Positions 32,640 through 46,080 of a stretch of 64,000 nucleotides of DNA are shown here, one piece after another (positions within the stretch are counted from its first letter, which is position 1; each line of letters opens with the position of its first letter). The notes beneath the pieces are model-generated. The model did no database searches. It was given only the letters and a program-made list of their open reading frames with translations, and was not told where the DNA came from. Source of the stretch: Erodium maritimum (Eukaryota; Streptophyta; Magnoliopsida; Geraniales; Geraniaceae); contig OY997588.1 of assembly GCA_963921825.1 (NCBI GenBank), forward strand, positions 52,336,803 through 52,400,802, in the 5' to 3' direction. The position numbers and the translations under genes were made by a program.

Positions 32640-35034
32640 ATAAATTATGGGTGTTTTCGAGCGAGATGGAGGGCGGGGAGAAGGGCGACGACGATGGGAT
32701 GCACTAGGGACCACGTTTTTCGGAGTTCGACGTACATGGATCGGTTTACGGGTCAGGTTCGGAGGCGCCAGAGGAGTAGACGGCGGAGGAGACGACGGGT
32801 GAGGAAGATCCGATGCCGGAGGAGGTGACAGCGAGGGAGGAGGACCTGGTGATCTCTGTGGGTGAGATGACGGACCGGGAGGAGGGGCACACGGTGATGC
32901 ACTTCTCGGCCAGGTCGGGATAGGAGGATGGCTAGGTTGCAGGTGGTCGGGTTCGGTCGGGACCGAGTTGTCTCCGCCGCACGCCGGCGAAGGGCCCTCA
33001 GCCGAGAAGGCTGGGCAGTGGGGTTGGGCGGAGATCGATGGAGGCGGGAGTGGCTCGGGTCGGCGGTGGGGAGGGTCTTGTCCCGTTACTGCCGACGTCC
33101 ATGGGGGAGGAGAACACCTCAATCCCGGTCTCATCGGATTCGGCAATCACGCCAGAGGAGACGCCGGAGGCAATTGCTTGGCGATGAAGGAAATGGAAAG
33201 GGGTGGCGGCGCCAGACGCGATTAGGGTTGCGCAAGATCGGGCTGGAAAGGATTTGGGCTTGGGCCGTGGGTTTTATGGGTGATGCTCGATGGGCTGTTG
33301 GGCTGGGTCAGAAATTCGTTTGGGCCTAGGGCGAGGGAGGTGATGTAGCCCGTTGGGGAGCGAGATACGGAGCGGGCCGGATCGATGTGGATGGGCCGGG
33401 TGGGCTGCGGATTGGACCGGGTGAGTGGGGTGGCGCGGGACCAGGGACTGGACATGGGCACAGGTTAAGCCCGAACCCGTATGGGCGTTCGAACCAGGTG
33501 GGTCGGGGGAACCCGATTTCTAGGGTCAACCCGCTTGACCCATTTCAAGGAAATGAGCGTTCCTCGGGGGATCAGGTCGGAGTTTTGGATTCCCAGATGG
33601 GCGTGATAAGGACTAAGGAGGTAGTTGTGCCGGTCCAAGAGGTTACTGGCCGAGGGAATTGTACCGATTTGCGCTGGCAGTTAAGACCTGACCACCAGGA
33701 AGATTTTCTGGAAGTCAGTGGTGGCGCGGATAGAGGATGTATAGGGAATGAAGGTCGAGGCCAAACCTCTGGAGGGAGGTCTGGTCGCTTTTTTCTTCCG
33801 ATCAGCTAAGGAGAGGGAAAAGGTTTTATTGGGCGAACCATGGTCCTTTTGGGACTCCCTGGTCCTTTTTACGGACCAGAGGGCCCACATGCAGATCAAG
33901 GACCTGCAGTTCCATCATTTCTCGGTCTGGACGCGAGTATCGAACTTGCCGGTGGGGTCTTGGACGAGAGATGTGGGATTCAGGGTAGGAAATACATTGG
34001 GGGTCTGCCAAGGTGTGGATGTGGGCAAAGATGGTCTTTTCTGGGGGGACTTTATAAAGATCAGAAATGGGCGGATATCCGAGTACCTTTGTAGAGTCAA
34101 CTCTGGTTCCGTCTATCCGTCTCTCAAGTAAGAACGCGTCTCAGTATCTCGTATGAACATTTACCTGAGCATTGTTTTGGGTGTTGTTGTGCGGGCCACC
34201 TCTTTCCGGTCTGTCCGGTTATTGGGGGTGTTAGGGGGTCCTCACTGAAGGCGCCAGGGGATCCGAGGTCGGCACTAGAGAAAGCGAAACATGGGAAGGT
34301 CGTTCCAGGGACGAACTGGACTTACATAGGTGGAACGGGAAAGGGAGGCCATAATAAGGGGGCACCAAGGACACCTCCAAGGCAGGAAGGAAAAGGGTGG
34401 TGGGGACATCAGGAAGTAGGGGATGAGGAGGTACCGGTGGGTTGGTTACCACGTGACCCGACGCCGTCACTATCTGGAAATAAGAGGACGGCGAGGGAGG
34501 AGGATCCTGAGGAGGAGGAAGAATCAACGACGTCGAATGGGGCGCCATCTGCAGCGGCGGGGGGCTTCAAGCACCCTCGCCTCCAGGAATGAGTACGGAG
34601 GGGGCCAGGGAGGGTTTGGTCGACTGTACCTTCTCCCTGGCGTATAGGTGGCATTGGTACCACCAACAGTTGATGAGTTACTTCTCTACCACTTCGGAGT
34701 CAGCAATCCCGCGTTCAAGAGCCCTACCATTATCAATCAAGGGAGGATGACGCACGCTCACTTACCGGGGGAGTAATCGGTCCACCACTGCACGTTTATC
34801 ATCTGATCTGCTCGATCAGTTTCTTATGGTTGGAGTATACTGTATCGGTATCCCCGGATGCTACCGCAGTCCCACCCCTCCGACCGCCATTATGCCTAAG
34901 AGCAACATTTACTTTTCTGTATTTGTCTTTCATGTTCTGATAATTTGATTGTTATGTATGGTGATTCCTGCATTCGTAGGCACCAGAATGCTTTTAAATT
35001 TATAATATTATCGTATCTACCTCAAAAAATAAAA
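32640..35034 (+). pseudogene. LINE remnant with ORF1 (DUF4283-like) and 3' tail, ORF2 deleted
   Basis: GC-rich plus-strand coding remains. At 33748-34131 is a 127-codon frame matching the DUF4283 domain of plant L1 ORF1 proteins: GLVAFFFRSAKEREKVLLGE, PWSFWDSLVLF, then FSVWTRVSNLPVG. Downstream, about 34250-34590, the frame continues with an acidic, Ser/Thr-rich tail. The endonuclease and reverse transcriptase are missing. About 34650-35034 looks like the 3' UTR ending in an A-rich tail. Several stops and frameshifts upstream show that it is dead. Confidence 0.65.
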
Positions 35035-35059
35035 TAAATTAGGTTAGATTCAAATCGGA

Positions 35060-35430
35060 TCTCCTAACTTTTTGTTCAACTCGGTGGTTCTGTTTGTTAC
35101 CTCCTCTTTCTCTCTCTGCCACACACAACTCTCACAGGTTTTGCCCTTTTCTCTCTTTCCTCTCTCTCTTGTCCACCAAATTGAAACCCTAATTTTCTTC
35201 TTCTTTACCCATCTCCATCTCTCTGCACTCGTTCACTCTCACAGGTCATTCACTTTCCCCCACTCATCCAGACCCTAACGCACTAGCCTGATATATTATA
35301 TTACACTATACGCAATTTGTTTCTGCTTGATGAGTTCTCATACGATTGCGAGAAAGCCACTGTTTTGACGCCCGATCTTGTTCTTTTGAATGCAGGAAAG
35401 CTGAATTGGAGGTTCTAAGTATTTGGATAT
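35060..35430 (+). other. eIF4G promoter-proximal region and 5' UTR
   Basis: CT-rich stretches (TTTCTCTCTTTCCTCTCTCT and similar) typical of plant 5' leaders precede the ATG at 35431. A 5' UTR intron ending at the AG before GAAAGCTGAATTGG (about 35396) is possible. The transcription start cannot be fixed from sequence alone. Confidence 0.45.
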
Positions 35431-38400
35431 ATGTCCTTCAATCAATCTAGGTCCGATAAGAGCGACTCCCAGTACCGCAAATCAGGCCGATCCGCCAGCT
35501 TCAATCAGCAGCGCACACCCTCGGGATCCTCCGGAAGAGGTGGCGGCGGAGGCGGCCATCCCGCTCCTTCACCGTCCATCGCCTCTAACCGGAGGTATAC
35601 TTTAGGCTTTCGATTTTCGGGAATTATTTGTTCCTGTTTTTCATCAATTAATCAAGTAATTATATTTGAAGTTACTGGACTTGATGTTCTGTGGTTTTTG
35701 TGTATGTAGTTTCAAGAAGTCCAATAGTAATGCACATGGAGGGCAATCACATGGAGGACAACCCAGGGTTGTGAATTCTTCAGAGTCAGGCAATCGAAGT
35801 GCACAGAATGGTGTGCATGTGCCTCCTCAAGTACAAGGTACCAATGTAGGAATTTATTCTGCATATGTTGAGAAGTAGCTTGTAGTGATGTGTAAGTTGT
35901 GATCATTAGAGCACTACCATGGGAAAGAATTGGATTATAGGAGAATCAAATCATGATATATGGGTTTTCCTGAGTTCGTTCATTTATTTATTTTGTTTCT
36001 TCTGCAATAGGAGCATCTAATTTGTCGGTTACAAGTAGTGCTGCTAAGCAAACTGAAACAGCATCTGGACACAGAAGCAACCCAGCTCTGCCAAAGGCTC
36101 CAACTTCTCACCATGCGTACATGAGTTCTGACACAACAGCCCCAACAACCCCTGCTAAATGTATGCTTTTAGTGTGCTTATGTTGTGGATATTTCTATTT
36201 TATCAGCTACATAAGAATTGTAGACCCATTTTGATCTCCTGAATAATGCGTCACCAGCTTAAGTTTCTCTAGAAAATGCTTTATAATAATGCCTGACATG
36301 TTGTTGATTGCATTTTCTATGGTGTAGCCTCAGGAGATGTTTCAAAGGCATTCCCCCCTTTCCAGTTTGGGTCTATAAGTCCTGGTTTTGTGAATGGGAT
36401 GCAGGTAAAAAAATGAAGTGCATTCTTTTCCATCTCATTTAAATATTTTTGTTCTAAGAACTGGTTATCCCTTCTTATTCTTATAGATTCCAGCTCGTAC
36501 CAGCTCAGCTCCCCCGAACTTGGATGAACAGAAACATGACCAGGTACATAGGTGTCTGTTCTGGATAGCCTGTCCAAATTGTGCTCTAGTAGAAGGTCAA
36601 CGTTGAACCTCAGTGACTAGGAACTCTGAAATCCAACCTGTAATTTTAACTTTACCTGATTACTCTACGTGCCTTTATAATATGAACATAGGAAAGGTTA
36701 TTTCTCTATAGGCAGTAAATCACCATGGTTTTAGTAGAGTGTTGACTTACAAAGTATCAATACTTAGGTTGGTACTAAGGTTGGGGTCAGATAGTCTTAT
36801 ACATACCTGCATTGACATGACATATCCTAGCATGCTATTAATCATGCTTCTATAAATATTATGGTAAATTTTGATCTTAATTCATCAGAGTAATTGTTTA
36901 GTTTTGAATAAAGATCACAATAACTTTGGGTACTTTGTCGTGTTCATTTGGGGGCTATAAGTTATCTACATACAGTTTGCTATACACCCACAAGAAATTC
37001 ATAGGCATCACTGTGATGTTCGATTGGCGTTTCCATCTTCATAATGAGTTGGAAATTAATATACATGTATAGGTATATGAAGCTTTACACGTTAAGTCCT
37101 TGTGTTAGATGGTATTATGTGCAGTTTTGCTCTGTTTGGGTATATATGTTTTTTTTCTTCTTCTGAATGTCCTTAATTACTAAATAATTATCGGATTTAT
37201 TAATTTTCAGGTCCGCCATGATACCTTTAGAGCAGCACCACCTCTGCCGGTTCCATCCACTCCTAAGCAACAGGCACCACGGAAGGAGGCAGATGCCGTT
37301 GAACAATCAAATGCTGGGGAGCCTCAATCATTGCCTAAAGCCAAGAAGGACATTCAAGTCTCTCCTGGACACACTTCAAGCCAGATTCAGAAACCTAATG
37401 TCCATTCCATGTCTGGCATTCCTATGCAAATTCCGTTTCACCAACCACATGTGCAATTTGGTGGTCCAAACCCTCATATTCAGTCTCAGGGCATGACAGC
37501 CCCCTCACTTCAAATGCCAATGGCTATGCCATTGCCAATGGGTAATGCTACCCAGCAGCAGGTGTTCATTTCAGGTCTCCAATCCCATCCTATGCAGGCT
37601 CAAGGAATCATCCATCAGGGACCTGGTTTGGGTTTCACACCTCAAATGGCTCCGCAGCTGGCTCCTCAGCTAGGCAACATGGGAATGGGTATGTCCCCGC
37701 CATACCCTCAACAGCAGGGAGGAAAGTTTGGTGGTCAGCGCAAAACTACTGTTAAGATTACTCATCCAGATACACATGAAGAGTTGAGGCTTGACAAACG
37801 AACAGATGCATATGCAGATGGTGGACCACCAGGTTCAAGGTCTCATCCAAACATTCCTCAGTCACAGCCTATTCCAACATTTGCAGCTTCTCACCCAATC
37901 AGTTATTATCCCAGCTCGTATAATGGTTCTCTATTCTTCGGACCTCCAAGTTCTCATCCAACTAACAGTAGTCAGAAAACACCACATTCTCAGCCACCCA
38001 GGTTTAGCTTTCCAGGTAGCCAGGGTCCACAGAATGTTTCATTCATGAATCCTCCAAGTTTGAATCCTCTGACTGTTAAAAAGACCGGGACTTCTGTGCA
38101 TGCTGTACCAGAACCATCAACCTTGGGACATGCTCCCGATGTTAAGAATACAATCACTTCGACACCAATACTTGTAACAGTTTCTGCCGACACTTTGGTC
38201 TCTGGTCCAGGTTCCCCTCCAGTTTCTGCAGAAAGTCTGACATCTAATACTGACGGTAGAGGACAGGAAACTCTTACCAGGTGTAATTCTATAAAAGATC
38301 ACCAGAGGGAGGCGAGCAAGGAATCAAATAGCCAATCTCACAATCAGGTTTGTTTTTATATTTCTTGTCAGGTAAACAAATACATTTTTTATAGCTGTTG

Positions 38401-41400
38401 TATTTGGTTTGCATGATTTATGACTATATTTACAGGTTGCTGGGCAGTCTACCACTGAATCAAGCTTGAATTCTCGGTCCATCAATCGTGGATTGTCTTC
38501 AACTAGTGAAGTTTCGGAATCCTTAGAAACTATATCAATTTTCCCTCCATCTGTTTCTACTGAAGGTATGTTAAATTTAGCGTGCGAATCTTGTTAAGGT
38601 GCTGGTGTTGCCTCTCCTAATGCTTCTGAATCAGAAGTCAGTATTGGACAAGGCTCCATCAGTATCTATCCTCATATTTCTGGTGCTGACAAACAACTGA
38701 AACTTGATTATGTAGGAACGGAAAAACCGGAAGATGTATCACATGAAGGGCTTCAAGAAGATGATTCAAATTGTGAGCCAGATAGTATTTCTGCAGAACC
38801 TGTTAAACATGCAGAACAAGAAGTTTTATTGAAGGCAACAACTTTAAAGAATGAGGTTACAACAGCAGGAAGTGCACAGAGGGTGGTCGATGAAGATGCG
38901 AGGCCTGACTCTGATGTTGTCATTTTACCTACAAGCTCTCTTGGAGACAAAGTTGCAAGTAGAATTGAGGATATTGGTATTAATAAACCAACTTCTGCAA
39001 CAGTTACAGTATCAGATCACGAGTCTGGTCCTGCTCCATCCCTGGATATTTCTGAAGCAACCTTGAAAAATGAAGGCGAAGACGCAGATAGCAGTGGTGA
39101 AGGAGTGGCAGCCCAGCCAGTATCAGGTTCCAAGGATAAATCAATTGCAGAGCTTCACAGGACAAAAAGTACAACTGCTAGAGGAAAGAAGAAAAGAAAA
39201 GAAATTCTTCAGAAAGCAGATGCTGCAGGAACTACTTCGGATCTTTATATGGCATATAAGGGTCCTGAGGAAAAGAAAGAAACTGTTATGTCTACAGAAA
39301 GTACTGTAGGTAACAATAATTCAGACCAAGCAGCTGTTGATGCTCTTAAAGATGATAATGATGCAAGTGATAAAGATGAACAGAGTAAAACTGAGCCAGA
39401 TGATTGGGAAGATGCCGCTGACATCTCTACCCCAAAGTTGGAATCTCTTAATGAAGAGGAAAAGCTTCATCAAAAGTTGGCAAGTCATGACAGTGACAGG
39501 AATATAACTAAGAAGTACTCTAGGGATTTCCTCCTGAAATTTGCAGAGCACTGTACTGAACTTCCAGATGGTTTTGAACTTACTTCGGATGTATCAGATG
39601 TGTTGACTAGTGCAAATGTCAGTATTTCAACTCCTGGAAGAATTGTGGATAGGCCTAGTTCAGGATCGCGTCCAGATCGTCGTGGAAGTGGCATTGTTGA
39701 TGATGACAGATGGAATAAAGGTTCAGGACGTATGGATAATAACTATGCAGGAAATGTGGGTTTTCGTCCCAATCAAGGAGGCAATTATGGTGTTCTTAGA
39801 AATCCACGGGGCCAAGCACCTGGTCAGTATGGTGGAGGTATTCTCTCTGGTCCAATGCAATCCCTAGGTTCTCAGGGAGGGATGCACAGGAATAGCCCAG
39901 ATGCTGACAGGTGGCAACGTTCTGCCAATTTCCAGCAGAAAGGTCTAATTCCTTCCCCTCAGACCCCATTGCAGATGATGCACAAAGCTGAGAGAAAGTA
40001 CGAAGTGGGTAAAGTTACAGATGAGGAACAGGCCAAGCAGCGGCAGTTGAAAGGAATTTTGAATAAGTTGACACCTCAAAACTTTGAAAAACTATTTGAG
40101 CAAGTAAAAGCTGTTAACATTGACAATGCTCAGACTCTCACGGGTGTTATATCACAAATTTTTGATAAAGCTCTCATGGAGCCTACGTTTTGTGAAATGT
40201 ATGCTAATTTCTGCTACCATCTTGCTGGGGAGCTTCCTGATTTCAGTGAGGACAATGAAAAAATAACATTTAAGAGATTACTTTTGAATAAGTGCCAGGA
40301 GGAATTTGAGAGAGGGGAAAGAGAGCAAGAAGAAGCTGATAAAGCTGACGAAGAGGGTGAGGCTAAACTGTCTGAAGAAGCTAGAGAAGAAAAGAGAGTT
40401 CAAGCTCGAAGACGGATGCTGGGTAATATTAGATTAATCGGAGAGCTGTACAAAAAGAAAATGTTGACAGAGAGAATCATGCATGAGTGCATCAAAAAGT
40501 TATTGGGTCAATATCAGAATCCGGATGAGGAAGATATTGAAGCATTGTGCAAACTAATGAGCACAATAGGTGAAATGATTGACCATCCCAAAGCAAAGGT
40601 GCACATTGACGTGTATTTTGACATGATGTCAAAATTATCAAACAATATGATATTATCTTCCAGGGTTAGGTTCATGTTGAAAGATGCAATTGATTTAAGG
40701 AAGAACAAATGGCAGCAAAGGAGAAAAGTTGATGGACCTAAAAAGATCGAGGATGTGCATAGAGATGCTGCCCACGAACGACATGCACAAAGTAGTAGGC
40801 TGGCCCGTGGTCCAGGTAGTAATCATTCTGGAAGGAGAGGTGCACCAATGGATTTGGGTCCTAGAGGGTCAGGCATGTCATCTTCTCCAAGTTCTCAGAT
40901 GGGTGGGTTCCGTGGACAGCAATCTCAAGTCCGTGGCTTTGGTGGTCAGGATGCTCGTATGGATGATAGACAGTCATATGAGGCAAGGACCTTGTCTGTT
41001 CCTTTGCCACATAGACCTATGGGTGATGATTCTATTACTCTGGGTCCCCAAGGTGGTCTTGCCAGAGGAATGTCCATCAGAGGTCCACCGTCATTGTCAA
41101 GTGGACCAGTATCCGATAATTCTCCTAGCCCTGGAGATTCAAGGAGAATGGCACCTGGCCCAAATGGTCATAGTCCTGCACCGGAGCGGGCCTCTAGCAG
41201 CTCAAGAGAAGAAGTCATTTCAAGATATGTACCAGACAGGTTTACAGGTCAATCTGCCAATGACCAATCAGGTGCTCAAGAACGCAATACAAATTATGGT
41301 CATAGGGACCTAAGGGCCCCAGATAGGAGATTTGATAGATCTTCATCCTCTCAACCTACAAGATCGGTACATGCTTTAGCACAAAATGTTTCTTCAGAAA

Positions 41401-44294
41401 AGATGTTGCCTGATGATCGCCTTCGTGATATGTCCTTGGCAGCCATCAAAGAATTTTACAGGTATGATCATCTTCTCACGGATCAACACTTACAATTCAT
41501 CTCTCTGCTTTTGTGTAGATTATTACCCTCCATAGAGGGCAATCTTTCTGTGTGCAAATTCTCTGTATCTAATGAAGATTGGCATATTTTTTGCTGTAGT
41601 CAGTACTCATTGTCCATTATGCTTCTTGAGTCAAGGTCATTACTCCTAAAGATATAGAAAGTACATATCTGGATATAATCTAGGAGAAGAACGGCAAGCA
41701 GCAGTGATTTATTGGTTTAGAGGTAGCAAATTGATATAGTTCGTGAATACTACTACTTGCCATTCTTTTCCTTGATTATTTCTAGAAATGGACAATTGAC
41801 ATGCTTAAGAGTGATGACCTTCACTTAGAATCATAATTGATTATGAGTACTAAATACTGCAAAAACGTGCCAATAGCAGCTGGCAACCTAATTCATTGAA
41901 GTGAAACACTCAGCTTTGTAATTATGTACACTTGATTTGTTACTTATGTTTGCTACTTATTGAAGAAATGGAGGAATTTTTTTGTTTGTTATTGAAGTCC
42001 TCGAAAACTCCGACCTGATAGTTAGTGTTTCTGATGAGTACTTTTGAGGGTGATGTTTAGGGTCAATTGTAAGCCACAATCGTCTTCTATATATAATAAT
42101 AATAATTAAGCACACCTGTGAAGTCTGACAAATATCTTGTAGGGTGTTTATATTAGAAGTACAGTGGAAGGGAAGATCTGTTTGTTTTAGACATTGTTTT
42201 GTTGTTTTATTTTAAAGGAATATCGCTGACCGGATGAAACTGTTATGTTACTATTAAAAGATTGTATAGGATTCTATGCGGTCTCTCATTTAGATTGCTG
42301 CTTACTTTCATTTTCTACGTTAGTTGGGCTATAATGTAGTCTGAGTTGTACCTTTCAGATTTCAGTCATATCCGTGATACTGATGTCAAAATTTAGGTTG
42401 CATAGCTGGGTTAATTTATTACTTGATGATTTTGTTGTCACTGTCATAAAAAAAATATCATATAATGCCTTGTTGCTTTGTGGTTACGTTGTATGCTATC
42501 ATCACTTTCATCTTTTATCTAAAATCGAAAAAAATGGAAGTTATCAGTGTCAGCTACACGTTAAGAATCATTTTATTTATGGTTGTCATCTATGCACCGT
42601 ACAATGACCAATAACTTGTTCGAGATGTATTTTCCTGTGCACTTGCAACCTTAATCTAGTTGGAACACTTGTTCATTTATCATGATATGTCTAGGTTGTG
42701 TGCCTGTCTTCTTTTGTCATTGAAAACCATATATCATGTTTCTTTTTGAATTGGCACAGTAATGAAGTTTCTGTTACACATCTAGATGATACTGGAGGTA
42801 TATGTATCAATACTTCTATTAGGTGATGGTGTCATGTTTGCAACTTCTCAAAAGATGTGATTAGGTTTTTCTTTTTTTGAATACTACAAATGGAAATATG
42901 ACTATGGAAGCTGGAGGCCTGCACTACACTACTACATTTGGAATAAATGTCATAGTTCTATCAGGACAGAATTTCTGTAGAGATATATGGAAAATTAATT
43001 TCAAATTAGGCTGAACATTAGGATAAGAATTATGGGATCTGGAGGCCTGCAATATACTGCAATATTCGACCAGATCTTTTGTCATAACCTGAATGAAATA
43101 TTGCAAAAATTAAATGATTTAGAAATTGAACCAATAGGCAGAGAGGGGCTGAGAATTCATAGTCATTTCATATACTTTTTCTTCAGGCTGAAGATCAAGT
43201 AAGTGAATTTCTAAAGCAGATTATTCTCTAGGAAGCAAAGATTTAACTTCTACAAAATGAATTCACCTGAATTTGACTCCATTGTTAAATTTCACGATTT
43301 GTATAATTGGGTTGGAAAGGCATTACCAACATTTATATGTAACTTATTTCCTTTTCATTATGTCGGTGGGATTTTACTTCTTGACACTCCCCAAGGGCGA
43401 GTCTCCCTTCTCCTTTTTTTATGGTGAGCTCATGACATGTACCTTTCAGGGGGTTATACTTGATAACATCTCAAAGTAGTTGGAGAAGTGTAACGTTCTT
43501 GCCATTGTGGCCATGGTGTATAATGTTATAGATGTGATATGATGATTCATCTCGCTATAAAGCAGTATATGTTTCCACATTTAAGTTCTTTACAGTTCTG
43601 CTCAAAGTTGGATGCTGTTATCTCTTTACAGCTGATATCAAGAAGTGAATCTTTTGTACAAACTCATTTTGCAGTGCCAGAGATGAAAAAGAAGTTGCAC
43701 TATGCATCAAGGATCTGAATTCCCCAAGCTTTCATCCGACTATGGTCTCTCTTTGGGTCACAGATTCCTTTGAGAGGAAGGACAAGGAAAGGGATCTTTT
43801 GGCTGATCTTCTTGTTAATCTTTCAAAGTCCAGTGACAGCATTTTAAGTCAACCTCAGCTTGTCCAAGGGTAAACAATTAATTATATTTTGTTTTACCAG
43901 AGATATAAGTACAATACATGTAGTTTTGCACATATACTGATTTTGCACTTGATTTTCTAGGTTCGATTCTTCTCTGGCCTCGTTGGAGGACGCTGTGAAT
44001 GATGCCCCCAAAGCACCGGAGTTTCTTGGTCGGATGTTGGCCAAAGTTGTCTTAGAAAATGTAGTTCCTTTGGAGGAGATTGGGAAGTTGATACATGAAG
44101 GTGGAGAAGATCCAGGAAGGCTTGTAGAAATAGGGCTTGCGGCTGATGTTCTAGGTAGCACTCTTGATGTAATAAATTCAGAAAAAGGAGAAAGTGTGCT
44201 GAAAGAGCTATGTAAAGGCTCTAACTTGCTGCTGGAGACGTTCCAGCCTCCAGACCAAAGGAGATCAAGAAAATTAGATAAGTTTATTAGATAG
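35431..44294 (+). CDS. EIF4G: Eukaryotic translation initiation factor 4G (10 coding exons, 1,732 aa)
   Basis: Scaffold of the eIF4F cap-binding complex, joining eIF4E, eIF4A and eIF3 for translation initiation. Exons by GT-AG and frame: 35431-35594, 35710-35837, 36011-36160, 36328-36404, 36487-36543, 37211-38347, 38436-38565, 38635-41461, 43675-43869, 43961-44294. The sum is 5,199 nt ending in TAG. N-terminal MSFNQSRSDKSDSQYRKSG and a Gln/Pro/Ser-rich region are as in plant eIF4G, followed by the conserved RKTTVKITHPDTHEELRLDK. The eIF4E-binding motif YSRDFLL is at about residues 909-915. The MIF4G domain (about 1084-1307) starts RQLKGILNKLTPQNFEKLFE. The MA3 domain (about 1547-1670) is split by the 2.2-kb intron and includes APEFLGRMLAKVVLENVVPL. 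Length matches eIF4G (about 1,727 aa in Arabidopsis), not the shorter eIFiso4G. The gene appears intact. Confidence 0.96.
41462..43674 (+). other. eIF4G intron 8 (2.2 kb)
   Basis: Long intron between GTATGATCATC (donor) and TTTTGCAG (acceptor), splitting a Ser codon at the start of the MA3 domain. AT-rich, with no recognised insertion. A weak internal similarity around CTGGAGGCCTGCA occurs near 42915 and 43040. Confidence 0.85.
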
Positions 44295-44863
44295 AGATGC
44301 TCATTGTATCTATCTTGTTAGGCTCAAAACATTTCTGTGAGTAGAAGGCAGCTATGAAGATTTTATATTATTTCTTAAAAGATGGTTTATGGCAATTATG
44401 AAAGGTTCAATTGAGCATCACCAAAGGTCTATTTTAGTGTATTCTGTTTCCTGCGTCTGACTTTTTTTTAAAACTTTCATTTCAGAAGGTTCACTGATAA
44501 GCTTATATGTATACTTTCCATCTGAGTATCATGAATCCCAACTGCTTCAATCCTTCCTAAAAACGTTATTGTGCGTTCATCTTCTTCAAGCTACAACTGC
44601 CCCGACCTGGGGGCTGTCGGTGTTAGAGAAACACGGCCGTGGAAAAGCGAAACCACTCAGTCTCGATGATTATTATTAAGAAGGTACTAGTATTATATGG
44701 AGTCGTGTATTGAGTGGTGGATATGTGATGAGGTCGCTACACATACATAGGTTTATTGGTTTTGATCACTACATAAGAAGGAAAAGAGCTTCGTGATGAC
44801 CTGGTACCACTAGGTAGTAGTTATTATTATTAGTAAAGGTCGAAAAGGGAGGGATGGATGAGT
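44295..44863 (+). other. eIF4G 3' UTR and flank
   Basis: Downstream of the eIF4G stop. No clear gene until the minus-strand Cys-rich frame. The polyadenylation site was not pinned down. Confidence 0.5.
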
Positions 44864-45233
44864 TCAATGGCGTCGAAAATGGAAGGCACGGTCCTTCCAT
44901 ACTGCCTGGAGCATCGGTCCAGGCACTCTCTCTGACTGCGCGGGTTCTGCTAAGCTGTTTTCGTTCTTGTCCTTGTTCATGTCCTTGTGGCTGCTGTTGC
45001 TGTCTCTGGCACCTACTCTGGCACTGTTCGTTCGCCGGAAGGTGACCCCTCCGGCGAACTGACGGAAAATCTTTTCCCAGGATCTCCACGGGAGCTCACC
45101 AATTGCAAATGAGCCCTCTTCTTCTTCATCTTCGCCGCCGGTATCTTTACTGGACGAGGAGGGGTTGTCCTTGTGGAGGCACAAATTGCAAAGTGTGTAC
45201 GTCTCTGCTTTTGGGTAAACATTGCTGCAGTAC
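44864..45233 (-). pseudogene. Cys-rich zinc-finger-like terminal exon (partial gene)
   Basis: On the minus strand an acceptor CAG at 45236-45234 leads into an open frame of 122 codons. It begins YCSNVYPKAETYTLCNLCLH, followed by an acidic stretch (GGEDEEEEGS). The pattern C-x11-YTLC-x2-C resembles the last zinc ligands of a plant family of small PHD/FYVE-like Cys-rich proteins, recalled from YCSNLYPKA-type sequences. The upstream exon with the other Cys ligands was not found up to about 46.3 kb. It is therefore a fragment, or the true first exons are missed. The frame runs to a stop at 44864. Confidence 0.45.
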
Positions 45234-45789
45234 CTGTGTGTCCAAACATAATAAGATTGAATCGCCTATATGTTTGTTTCATCCGGTTTAGTGACCGGCT
45301 CGCTTTTTTATACTTAGAAATATGTGCTAGTCGGAAATGGTGCTAACATTGTTTCTCAATTGTGATTGAGTTTTGTTTTTCGTTTTTAACTGCGACTTAC
45401 CATTCATGATAATTTCCAATTCTGAACACTCACGTTTTTAAATAAAAATTGCTTGTTGAGCTTTCTCCCGAGCTACTTCTTTCACATTTGTGGCCCTTCG
45501 TGGGCCCTTGTAAACCGCCAAATGTTTGATAATGGTAAAGTATTGCCAACCGAACACCCGCGCGAGCAGGTTGGAGAAGGTGTTGGAGCAGTACAAAAGA
45601 TGGATTTGGGATCCGCGAGAGGGACGATAGGATGAGGTTTGTCTCCATGGCACCCAAGGTCGTGTTACTCCGATAATTCAAGACGGATCGACAGTACGAG
45701 GACGCCCCACTATAAAAGTTATGAGCTTCAGGAGACTCGGCATTATCGACTCTTTACTCTCGGTGTTCCGGTGTATTTCTGCTTCGTTA

Positions 45790-46080
45790 TTTCATAATGT
45801 TTGCATTTCTTGTTTCTTTTTATAAGATTCAGATTCGTTGCTTAGTTAAGTTTAGGGTAGGTTGGATTCTTAGTAATGTTTTTCGTTTATTTGAAATGTT
45901 AGTAAGAGGATGTCCTCAGGTTGTGTCTACGAAACAAAGTAGGCTATTTCTACGGGTCCATAAGCGCTGGGTTAACTACGATCATCGCAGACATTATTCT
46001 GGAGCCCAGGGCTTTTTAGCCCTATTATATAATGGTTTCATTCTACAGGTAATGCATTTCCCCATGTTTGCTCGTTTCAA
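45790..46080 (+). repeat. Retroelement-like segment homologous to 31470-31690
   Basis: Read on the plus strand it encodes VSTKQSRLFLRVHKRW; the minus strand at 31470-31690 encodes VSTTKSRLFLRVHERW. The similarity extends over about 180 bp of DNA. Probably a LINE 5' region or another repeat. The interval 45234-45790 shows nothing recognisable. Confidence 0.6.

Noticed and set aside
32637..33146. 169-codon Pro/Ser-rich minus-strand frame
   Set aside because: Antisense shadow of the GC-rich LINE ORF1 region; composition explains the open frame.
38566..38598. 33-nt intron in eIF4G
   Set aside because: Too short for plant splicing; a 69-nt intron with a better acceptor also keeps the frame.
41462..41657. 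Extension of the large eIF4G exon to a stop at 41657
   Set aside because: The conserved protein leaves this frame at the GT at 41462 and resumes at 43675; the extra residues are intron.
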